A DNA stretch of 7,629 nt from Nitrososphaeria archaeon (GTDB lineage Archaea > Thermoproteota > Nitrososphaeria > JACIWG01), in the NCBI GenBank assembly GCA_014361085.1, contig JACIWG010000070.1:1-7629 (forward strand). Direction: 5' to 3'. Below are positions 1 through 6,312 of the stretch, in pieces; position 1 is the first letter of the stretch; every line of letters starts with the position of its first letter. The translations under genes and the position numbers were made by a program. The notes beneath the pieces were generated by a model. The model was given only the letters and a program-made list of their open reading frames with translations. It did not search any database and had not been told where the DNA came from.

Positions 1-18
1 TTAGGACGAAAAACGCAC

Positions 19-43
19 TTTTAAAATAAAAAGTTTATTTAAT
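19..43 (+). promoter_or_regulatory. Possible archaeal promoter upstream of the binding-protein gene
   Basis: Two TATA-box-like stretches lie here: TTTTAAAATA at 19-28 and TTTATTTAAT at 34-43, the latter preceded by the purine-rich AAAAAG (28-33) that could serve as a BRE. An archaeal start site usually falls about 25 bases past the TATA centre. The first box would give a transcript starting near 48-52, just before ATG 59. The second would start near 62-66, just before ATG 71. Either way the leader would be very short, which fits the lack of a clear Shine-Dalgarno sequence. The window begins only 18 bases upstream, so further elements cannot be judged. Confidence 0.35.
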
Positions 44-58
44 CTATCTAATTTGGTT

Positions 59-1681
59 ATGTGGTATAAGATGGATTACAAACTAATTCACAAAAAAGGC
101 TTGTCTAGAAAAATTGGCGTAGTAGGCATAGCCATTCTAGCAATTGCAATACTCTTTTCAGCAATATTTTTTACACAACCCACTCGGCCTAAGGTAAAAT
201 CTTCTGTTGTATACGCATATGTCTCAGACTTCCCTACACTTGATCCTTGTATAGCTTTCGAAGATGAACAAGTTATATTAGCAAACGTTTATGAGGCACT
301 TGTGTTCTATAATTCATCTAATCCTAGTTCGCCATTAACGCCTTGGCTTGCTACAAGCTGGAACTATTCTCAGGATGGACTTGTTTGGACATTTAACCTT
401 AGAAAGAGTGTACTATTTCATGATGGAACACCTTTCAATGCTGAAGCGGTAAAGTACAGTGTCGAGCGCACAAAAAGGATGGGACTTGGTGCAGCCTACA
501 TATGGGACCCAGTTAAAGAAATACAGGTTGTCGACGATTACACTATAAAATTTATTCTCCAGTATCCCGCACCGTTAGCGCAAATTGCATCATCACAGTA
601 TGGTGCATGGATTTTCAGTCCAAAGATACCCTCAAATGATACTGATGCAACAGAATGGTTTAATCAAGGAAAAGATGCTGGTACAGGCGCTTTCACAATA
701 GAATCTTATGAAGCAGGTTTCCAGATAGTGCTTAAGAGGTTTGATAAATATTGGAGAGGATGGAGTGGCAATCATATTGAAAAGGTCTTGATAAAGACAG
801 TTAGAGACCCGACAGCAAGACTTCAGGCTATCAAGGCGGGTGAAGCTGATTTTACTGTCGATTTGCCTGTAGACTACTTACCTGAACTAAAGGACAATCC
901 TAACGTTAAAGTTCTTGCCGTACCAAGTTATAGGAACCTGTTGGGTATGATAAACACAAAGCGTGCGCCAACAGATAATGTTCTAGTTCGACAGGCTTTA
1001 GCTTACGCTTTCCCATACGATGCTGTAGTAAAAAATGTGATGCAAAATTATGCTACACAGTCTAAAGGTCCTATTCCAATTGGAATGATAGGATATTTTG
1101 AGGACATGCCACATTACACTTACAACCTTACTAAGGCAAAAGAGTTACTTGAGAAAGCAGGATACCCTAATGGAGGGTTAACTATCATATTAACATATAC
1201 TTCTGGAGACCAGCTTGAGAAACAGGTAGCAGAATTATATAAGGCAGAGTTGGAGAAGCTTGGCATAACTCTCGACATTAGAGAGATGACAACAAAGGCA
1301 AAATATAGTCTGGCAAGAGGAGATCCCAAAGAGGCACAGCATATACTATTATTTTATTGGTGGCCAACATATATAACACCCTACGACTTCCTATACAGCC
1401 TATTCCATTCAGAAGAAAAGGTCATATTTAACTTCGCATACTACTATAATTCAACATACGATAATTTAATCGATACAGCAAGCAGGCTTGAAGGAACAGA
1501 TTTAGATAAGGCATTGCAATTATACAGGAAAGCACAGGAACAGGTAATAAAAGATTGTGCTGCACTCTTTATAATTGACATGGACACAATTATGGTCGTA
1601 AACTCTAAGGTGCACAACTTTAAACCAAATTCAGCATATACTGAAGTAGTGTTCTTCTATGATATATGGGTTGAAACTTAG
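59..1681 (+). CDS. ABC transporter substrate-binding protein, family 5 (dipeptide/oligopeptide type)
   Basis: This is the extracytoplasmic receptor of a Dpp/Opp-type importer, which captures the substrate and delivers it to the permease pair encoded downstream. It is about 540 residues, normal for the SBP_bac_5 family. Numbering from ATG 59, a basic N-terminus carries K13-G14-L15-S16, then a hydrophobic segment at about 19-38, then the mature domain. Family landmarks are the early YAYVSDFPTLDP strand, the stretch around residues 108-126 ending in LFHDGTPF, and GTGAFTIESYE from residue 208. There is no lipobox cysteine after the hydrophobic segment and no C-terminal membrane segment. The N-terminus instead resembles a class III (pilin-like) signal peptide, so the protein is probably held to the membrane by its N-terminal helix. 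The start is uncertain: TTG 53, ATG 59 and ATG 71 are all in frame and none has a strong ribosome binding site. Family assignment is firm; substrate is unknown and could be peptides, sugars or other compounds. Confidence 0.93.
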   Translation: MWYKMDYKLIHKKGLSRKIGVVGIAILAIAILFSAIFFTQPTRPKVKSSVVYAYVSDFPTLDPCIAFEDEQVILANVYEALVFYNSSNPSSPLTPWLATSWNYSQDGLVWTFNLRKSVLFHDGTPFNAEAVKYSVERTKRMGLGAAYIWDPVKEIQVVDDYTIKFILQYPAPLAQIASSQYGAWIFSPKIPSNDTDATEWFNQGKDAGTGAFTIESYEAGFQIVLKRFDKYWRGWSGNHIEKVLIKTVRDPTARLQAIKAGEADFTVDLPVDYLPELKDNPNVKVLAVPSYRNLLGMINTKRAPTDNVLVRQALAYAFPYDAVVKNVMQNYATQSKGPIPIGMIGYFEDMPHYTYNLTKAKELLEKAGYPNGGLTIILTYTSGDQLEKQVAELYKAELEKLGITLDIREMTTKAKYSLARGDPKEAQHILLFYWWPTYITPYDFLYSLFHSEEKVIFNFAYYYNSTYDNLIDTASRLEGTDLDKALQLYRKAQEQVIKDCAALFIIDMDTIMVVNSKVHNFKPNSAYTEVVFFYDIWVET

Positions 1682-1696
1682 GGCTATGCCACCCAA

Positions 1697-1711
1697 CATT
1701 TTTTATTTAAT
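1697..1711 (+). promoter_or_regulatory. T-rich gap between binding protein and permease, possible partial terminator
   Basis: The 38-base gap after the binding-protein stop contains TTTTTTATTTAAT (1699-1711). Archaeal RNA polymerase terminates at U-tracts, so this could be a leaky terminator that makes the binding protein more abundant than the membrane subunits, a common pattern in ABC operons. It is too close to the permease start (ATG 1720) to act as that gene's own TATA box. The last ten bases are identical to 34-43 in front of the binding-protein gene. Confidence 0.3.
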
Positions 1712-1719
1712 GATCTAAA

Positions 1720-2745
1720 ATGGCTTCCTTTAAAAGCTATCTTGTAAGAAGAATAGTTTTGGCTCTGTTAGTATTATATTTTGTTATAACAATCACGTTC
1801 ATACTATCACATGTTGTACCCTCCGACCCTGCAGAATTGTATGTTGGCCCTAAGGCGACGAAGGAGCAGAGGGAAAAGGCTATAATAGAATTGGGTTTAG
1901 ATAAACCGCTATATGTTCAGTATATTAACTACATTTTTGGGCTATTAAAAGGTGATCTTGGAACATCATTGAGGGCGCATACACCAGTGTTACATGATAT
2001 TCTTGTATATCTTCCGGCAACATTGGAAATTGTTGTTATAGCTAATATTATTGCGCTTTTCATTGGAATATTGTTTGGAACATTTTCTGCTTTAAAGAAG
2101 GATCATTTGGAAGACCATTTGATAAGGTTTATTTCGGTTGGAGGAGTATCTATACCGTCATTTTGGTTCGCCCTGCTCACGCAGCTTATATTTTTTGGAA
2201 TCCTCGGCATACTGCCTCTCGACGGCAGACTCAGTACTGAAACACAACTTTTTAATCCAATAAAGACAATCACAGGATTTTATACAGTTGACTCTCTATT
2301 AAATGGAAACTTTCCAGCATTCTTAGACTGTTTAAGACATCTAATCTTGCCAGCGACAGTGCTCGCCACATATCCTATAGGCCTTGTAACAAGAATGGTT
2401 AGGTCAATGATGGTTGAAGTATTAAACGAAAATTATATTAGGTTTGCGAAAGCAAATGGATTTAGAGAGAACCTTATATATTATAAGTATGCACTGAGAA
2501 ATGCTTTAACCCCAGCCCTAATGGCGCTTGGATTATCCTTTGCATATAGTATAACTGGAGCCTTCCTTGTTGAAGTTATATTTAGCTGGCCTGGTCTTGG
2601 AACGTACACTGTTAACGCAATATTAGAGAACGATTATCCTTCAATATTGGGTGTAACAATAGTTGGAACAATTTTCTATGTTGCCATTAACCTTCTATTG
2701 GATATACTTCAAGCTTACATTGACCCTAGGGTGAGACTTCAATGA
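1720..2745 (+). CDS. dppB: ABC transporter permease, DppB/OppB type
   Basis: This is one of two membrane subunits forming the translocation channel of the importer. Its 341 residues are typical of DppB. It has a first membrane helix at about 11-32, the extracytoplasmic N-terminal region of the family (with LGLDKPLYVQY at 58-68 and GDLGTSL at 78-84), then helices at about 101-124, 136-166, 207-225, 264-288 and 308-331. The cytoplasmic coupling loop that docks on the ATPase (the EAA-like motif) is at about 240-263, with AKANGF and YALRNALTP. The ending FSWPGLGTYTVNAI followed by a C-terminal DPRVRL is characteristic. ATG 1720 is the only reasonable start, since the first helix follows within ten residues. 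Its ribosome binding site is poor; TGATC at 1711-1715 is the only candidate. The stop overlaps the next start as ATGA. The dpp name marks family, not proven dipeptide specificity. Confidence 0.95.
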   Translation: MASFKSYLVRRIVLALLVLYFVITITFILSHVVPSDPAELYVGPKATKEQREKAIIELGLDKPLYVQYINYIFGLLKGDLGTSLRAHTPVLHDILVYLPATLEIVVIANIIALFIGILFGTFSALKKDHLEDHLIRFISVGGVSIPSFWFALLTQLIFFGILGILPLDGRLSTETQLFNPIKTITGFYTVDSLLNGNFPAFLDCLRHLILPATVLATYPIGLVTRMVRSMMVEVLNENYIRFAKANGFRENLIYYKYALRNALTPALMALGLSFAYSITGAFLVEVIFSWPGLGTYTVNAILENDYPSILGVTIVGTIFYVAINLLLDILQAYIDPRVRLQ

Positions 2746-3623
2746 AAAAAATAATATCAGGAGAAAATGAAATAACCTTAAGGCTTTTGGCAAAAGATAA
2801 GCTAGCCCTATTCTCACTAGCAATAATAGTATTATTTATTTTGATGGCAATATTTGCACCCTATATAGCACCATATCCAGAAGAAGGTGAAGGTAAGCCT
2901 GTTCCAGAACAAAGATTTATTCCACCATCAATAGAGCATCCTTTTGGAACGGACTATCTTGGGCGAGATATATTAAGTAGAATAATATTTGGTGCAAGAA
3001 TTTCTCTGTCGGTTGGAATATTTGTTGTAATATGCGCAATATTTATTGGAACACCACTTGGTCTAATTGCAGGATATTATGGTGGTAAAGTTGACGAGAT
3101 ACTAATGCGTGCTACAGACGTGTTCTTATCTTTTCCATCACTACTTTTCGCAATAGCACTTGTAGCATCATTAGGGCCTGGACTATTTAATGCAATGCTA
3201 AGCCTAGCAATAACATGGTGGCCGTGGTACACGCGCCTTGCAAGAGCACAAGCTGTCTCAATCAAAGAACAACCCTTCATATTAGCGTCTAAAGCTATGG
3301 GTGTAAGTGGAATCAGAATAGTATTCAAACATATTTTACCCAATTCTCTCACACCAATCATTGTTCAAGGAACAATGGACATGTCCTCAGCCATCTTGGC
3401 TGAGGCTGGACTAAGCTTTATCGGCTTAGGAGCTCAAGCGCCTTCTCCAGAATGGGGTCTAATGGTTAGCACAGGAAGAATATATCTTTTAAACTACTGG
3501 TGGTTTCCAGTGTTCCCTGGCCTAGCAATATTTTTAATCGCTTTAGCATTCAACCTATTCGGAGACTGTCTCAGAGACATTTTGGATCCAAAAACTCGAA
3601 AATTTAGGGGGATAACCTTTTGA
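2742..3623 (+). CDS. dppC: ABC transporter permease, DppC/OppC type
   Basis: This is the second membrane subunit, partner of the preceding DppB-type protein. It has 293 residues, the usual length. The N-terminal cytoplasmic tail is followed by a helix at about 22-44. Next comes the DppC hallmark HPFGTDYLGRDILSRIIFGAR (66-86), and then the transport domain with helices at about 88-112, 126-147, 150-165, 203-225 and 253-274. The coupling loop at about 182-201 has ASKAMGVSG and HILPN, matching the EAA consensus. SAILAEAGLSFIGLG (216-230) and the closing GDCLRDILDPK (274-284) are near-invariant family signatures. The ATG overlaps the dppB stop by four bases and is preceded by GGGTGA (2729-2734) at a 7-base spacing, so both fresh initiation and translational coupling are possible. 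No odd residues were seen. Confidence 0.95.
   Translation: MKKIISGENEITLRLLAKDKLALFSLAIIVLFILMAIFAPYIAPYPEEGEGKPVPEQRFIPPSIEHPFGTDYLGRDILSRIIFGARISLSVGIFVVICAIFIGTPLGLIAGYYGGKVDEILMRATDVFLSFPSLLFAIALVASLGPGLFNAMLSLAITWWPWYTRLARAQAVSIKEQPFILASKAMGVSGIRIVFKHILPNSLTPIIVQGTMDMSSAILAEAGLSFIGLGAQAPSPEWGLMVSTGRIYLLNYWWFPVFPGLAIFLIALAFNLFGDCLRDILDPKTRKFRGITF
3607..3622 (+). promoter_or_regulatory. Strong ribosome binding site deciding a TTG start
   Basis: GGGGGAT (3607-3613) sits eight bases before TTG 3620, which itself overlaps the dppC stop as TTGA. No ATG or GTG lies nearby that would keep the conserved PLIEVKELNL beginning of the ATPase, so the TTG is the start. The strong site may compensate for the weak codon. 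Confidence 0.7.
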
Positions 3624-4594
3624 AGAAGCCCTTAATTGAAGTTAAGGAATTAAATTTAAAATTTGTATCATTCGAGGGGATAGCTCACATTTTAGACAAT
3701 GTTTCCTTCAAAATTTATGGAAGAGAAATCTTTGGGCTTGTTGGAGAAACAGGCTGCGGTAAGAGCGTAACAGCATTATCTATTATAAGACTTTTGCCAA
3801 AAAATAGTATTATTGAAGGCTCAATAATATTTGATGAAAAGAATTTGCTTGATTTTCCTGAAAGGGAGATGGCGAAAATTAGAGGGAGGCAGATTTCAAT
3901 GATTCTGCAGGATCCTACTTCGTCACTTAATCCAATGTTCAAGGTCGGAGAACAATTGTGTGATGCAATAAAGTCTAACCAGCCTAATAGAAAGGATGTG
4001 AAAGACTATGCTCTAGAGTTGCTTAAAGTTTTAGGTTTTAGGGAATCTAAGAGAGTATTTAACAGCTTTCCTAACGAGTTAAGTGGTGGAATGCAGCAAA
4101 GGATTGCAATAGCAATCGCTTTAAGTGGAGAACCTAAACTTCTAATTGCAGACGAACCGACTACTGCACTAGATGTTTTAACACAGGCACAAATAGTTGC
4201 ACTTCTAAAGGATATAAGGGACAAGTATGGAACTTCTATACTACTTATAACACATAATCTTGGACTTGTAGCAGAAGTATGTGATAGGGTTGGAGTTATG
4301 TATTCTGGACAAATTGTGGAAACCGGGCCAACTGAAGAAATCTTCTATAATACAAGGCACCCTTATACGCTTGGACTATTGCAAGCATTACCATATAATA
4401 AGCCAAAGGATAAGCCACTGCCAGTGATACTAGGAAACCTGCCAAATCCATTTAATCCACCAAAGGGCTGTAGATTTAAAGAAAGATGTTCCCGTGCAAC
4501 TAAAGAATGTGAAAATCTTAAACCTAAACCGTATCTTATTTCACAAGAGCATAGTGTAGCATGCTTTAATCCGTTAGGCGATATAATATGCTAG
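3620..4594 (+). CDS. dppD: ABC transporter ATP-binding protein, DppD/OppD type, with Fe-S cysteine module
   Basis: This is one of the two ATPase subunits that drive import from the cytoplasmic face. It has 324 residues, normal for DppD. Motifs in order are Walker A GETGCGKS (42-49, K48), Q-loop Q97, signature LSGGMQQR (154-161), Walker B LLIADEP (174-180, with D178 and catalytic E179) and switch H212. All are intact. The C-terminal oligopeptide-transporter region starts at about HPYTLGLLQALP (247-258). It carries C284, C290, C297 and C315 in a CX5CX6CX17C pattern, which binds a [4Fe-4S] cluster in characterised DppD-type proteins. Translation starts at TTG 3620 with a good ribosome binding site and a 4-base overlap with dppC. 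The 3' end overlaps the next ATPase by seven bases. It is expected to form a heterodimer with that protein. Confidence 0.95.
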   Translation: MKKPLIEVKELNLKFVSFEGIAHILDNVSFKIYGREIFGLVGETGCGKSVTALSIIRLLPKNSIIEGSIIFDEKNLLDFPEREMAKIRGRQISMILQDPTSSLNPMFKVGEQLCDAIKSNQPNRKDVKDYALELLKVLGFRESKRVFNSFPNELSGGMQQRIAIAIALSGEPKLLIADEPTTALDVLTQAQIVALLKDIRDKYGTSILLITHNLGLVAEVCDRVGVMYSGQIVETGPTEEIFYNTRHPYTLGLLQALPYNKPKDKPLPVILGNLPNPFNPPKGCRFKERCSRATKECENLKPKPYLISQEHSVACFNPLGDIIC

Positions 4595-5526
4595 AGGTAA
4601 AAAATCTCTCAAAATATTATTTTAAAAGAATTGGATTTTTGGGCAAAAAGGAAACAATTAAGGCAGTGGATAACGTAAGTTTCGAGATTGAGAAGGGAGA
4701 GTCAGTCGGCCTAGTCGGTGAAACAGGCTGTGGAAAGAGTACACTTGCAAGATGTATATTGAGGATTGAAAAACCAACGGCTGGAGAGATCATATTTGAT
4801 AGAAAAAACGTATTCAAAATGAAGGGTAAAGAGATTTTAGAATATTGTAGAAGTGTTCAGATCGTCTTCCAGAACCCCTACACTTCACTTGATCCTAGGC
4901 TTACTATAAAGGAATCGCTTCTAGAACCTCTGACAATACACTTTAAAGAGGAAAAGAGAAATTTGATGAATAGAATCTATGAACTCTTAAAAATTGTAGG
5001 CCTAGAAGATTCTGTACTAAATAGGTACCCTCATGAGTTAAGTGGCGGCCAAAATCAGAGAGTTGCCATAGCTAGGGCAATATCCTTGAATCCAAAACTT
5101 TTGGTATTAGATGAACCAACATCCTCACTCGACGTATCCGTACAAGCAATGATATTGAATCTACTTAAAGAAATACAGGAAAAACTTAACCTATCGTATC
5201 TCTTTATATCACATGATCTAAGTGTTATAAAATATATTACAAATAAGGTTATCGTTATGTATTCAGGTAAATTTGTTGAAAAGGGGTATACGGAAAGAGT
5301 ATTAGATAAACCGTATCACCCATATACGAAAATGCTTCTAGAGGCATTACCTATCCCAGAGCCAAAAAATAGAAGAAGCAGGCCAATTAATAGCTTACAT
5401 ATAAATGGATTAGGTGAATGCGTCTTCTATTCTAGATGCCCATATAAAAGTGAAGTTTGCGAAAAGAGGACGCCAAATTTGGTCGAAGTGGAAGAGGAAC
5501 ATTTTGTTGCATGCCATTCTATATAA
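4588..5526 (+). CDS. dppF: ABC transporter ATP-binding protein, DppF/OppF type, with Fe-S cysteine module
   Basis: This is the second ATPase subunit and pairs with the DppD-type protein just upstream. It has 312 residues, the usual size. Walker A is GETGCGKS (44-51, K50), Q-loop Q95, signature LSGGQNQR (151-158), Walker B LLVLDEP (171-177, D175 and E176), D-loop SSLDVS and switch H209. The F-type N-terminus is recognisable: MLEVKNLSKYY, then a basic insert, then AVDNVSFEI. The C-terminal region from HPYTKMLLEALP (244-255) carries C278, C284, C291 and C309, the same CX5CX6CX17C spacing as its partner, so both ATPases probably bind a [4Fe-4S] cluster. ATG 4588 is preceded by AGGCGAT (4576-4582), a one-mismatch ribosome binding site inside the end of dppD, and the 7-base overlap suggests coupling. 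The stop at 5524-5526 falls in a TATA-like stretch. Confidence 0.95.
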   Translation: MLEVKNLSKYYFKRIGFLGKKETIKAVDNVSFEIEKGESVGLVGETGCGKSTLARCILRIEKPTAGEIIFDRKNVFKMKGKEILEYCRSVQIVFQNPYTSLDPRLTIKESLLEPLTIHFKEEKRNLMNRIYELLKIVGLEDSVLNRYPHELSGGQNQRVAIARAISLNPKLLVLDEPTSSLDVSVQAMILNLLKEIQEKLNLSYLFISHDLSVIKYITNKVIVMYSGKFVEKGYTERVLDKPYHPYTKMLLEALPIPEPKNRRSRPINSLHINGLGECVFYSRCPYKSEVCEKRTPNLVEVEEEHFVACHSI

Positions 5527-5557
5527 AATAGAATAAATTGATATAGGCAAGTTTTTT
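5519..5557 (+). promoter_or_regulatory. Possible promoter for the racemase-peptidase unit, followed by a T6 tract
   Basis: The 42-base gap after dppF is the only clear break between the transporter and the downstream genes. TATATAAAA at 5520-5528 overlaps the dppF stop. It would place a transcript start near 5545-5550, about 20 bases before the racemase ATG and upstream of its GAGGAT ribosome binding site (5558-5563). T6 at 5552-5557 could weakly terminate readthrough from the transporter, or may simply be AT-rich leader. The upstream bases do not make a clear BRE, so the promoter is tentative and readthrough from the transporter remains possible. Confidence 0.3.
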
Positions 5558-5568
5558 GAGGATAGGAT

Positions 5569-6312
5569 ATGGTTAAGATACTCTATCTCGTTCCCGGCTT
5601 AATGGATAAAGAGGAGCAGAAGAGGAGAGAGACTATCGCGAACAAATTTGTTTCCTCAAACACTGTTGTTGAGGTCAGGGCTGTTGAGTCTGGGCCTATT
5701 TCAATTGAATCTGCTGTAGAAGAGGATATTGCCGCTGGAGAAGTTTTAAAAGCGATCGTTAAGTTCCAAGAAAAGTATGATGCAATTGTTTTGGGATGTG
5801 CTGGTGATCCTGGTTTAAGGGCTGCTAGAGAACTTTCAAAAAATCCTGTTGTAGGGCCTGCTGAAGCCACTATTTCAATATCTTTTCTTGTTGGCGACAG
5901 ATATGGTTTGATTGTTCCCTTGGATAGGGATGTTCCAACCTTTAGAGCTTTAACAGTAAAGTATGGTTTTAATCATCGTCTTGCATCCATTGTCCCCTTA
6001 AATGTTCCAGTTTTGGAGCTTGGAAAGAACATTGATTTGGTTAAAACAAGATTAGAGAATGCTTGCAGTAAGGCTGTTGATGAAGGTGCTGAAGTTCTTG
6101 TACTAGGATGTATGAGTTTAGCTTTTATACTTGCAGACGAGCTTGTTAAAGATAGTGTTAATGTGCCAGTTCTTAATCCTGCCAAGATTGGGATAAGGGT
6201 TGCTGAAATGCTTGCCCAGTTTAGGATTGGGCATAGTAGAATGTCTTATCCTATGGCAGATTACAGGAAGTTGGCTGAAAGTGTCTTTAAGGGTGAACTG
6301 AAGGTTGACTGA
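5569..6312 (+). CDS. Asp/Glu/hydantoin racemase family protein
   Basis: The protein is related to hydantoin racemase (HyuE) and aspartate/glutamate racemases, cofactor-independent enzymes in which two cysteines act as acid and base on either side of a substrate alpha carbon. Its 247 residues match the family. The two catalytic cysteines sit in the expected contexts: C77 in VLGCAGDPGL and C181 in VLGCMSLAF, one per half of the pseudo-symmetric fold. The stretch GDPGLRAARE and then NPVVGPAEA (92-100) is closest to the hydantoin-racemase branch. There is no signal peptide or membrane segment, so it is cytoplasmic. ATG 5569 has GAGGAT five bases upstream. It overlaps the M28-like gene by eight bases, implying joint expression and perhaps a shared pathway. 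Its isoleucine codons are mostly ATT (10 of 16), unlike the ATA-rich permease genes. Family is confident; the substrate could be a hydantoin, an amino acid or a related acid, and some family members are lyase- or isomerase-like rather than racemases. Confidence 0.87.
   Translation: MVKILYLVPGLMDKEEQKRRETIANKFVSSNTVVEVRAVESGPISIESAVEEDIAAGEVLKAIVKFQEKYDAIVLGCAGDPGLRAARELSKNPVVGPAEATISISFLVGDRYGLIVPLDRDVPTFRALTVKYGFNHRLASIVPLNVPVLELGKNIDLVKTRLENACSKAVDEGAEVLVLGCMSLAFILADELVKDSVNVPVLNPAKIGIRVAEMLAQFRIGHSRMSYPMADYRKLAESVFKGELKVD

Noticed and set aside
1073..1086. Perfect 14-base palindrome ATTCCAATTGGAAT
   Set aside because: It lies deep inside the binding-protein gene and encodes ordinary residues. 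About half of such windows would hold a palindrome this long by chance, and more in AT-rich DNA.
3077..3361. Reverse-strand open frames, this one and others such as 1120-1329, 4006-4224 and 5583-5870
   Set aside because: Each lies wholly within a well-supported + strand gene, has low-complexity or unfamiliar translation, and lacks a recognisable family or its own promoter.
3385..3405. Inverted repeat CCTCAGCC / GGCTGAGG with a 5-base loop
   Set aside because: It falls inside dppC, in codons for the near-invariant SSAILAEAGLSF motif, and is not followed by a T-tract. It is best explained by coding constraint.
59..5526. Assigning the importer to nickel, dipeptide or sugar uptake specifically
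   Set aside because: Family 5 binding proteins and their permeases share sequence across all these substrates, and no residue I can see decides between them. The dpp symbols are used for family only.
5552..5557. T6 tract read as a firm terminator for the transporter operon
   Set aside because: Six T's without a stem lie in the leader just before a ribosome binding site. This is too weak to call a terminator on its own, so it is mentioned only within the spacer entry.
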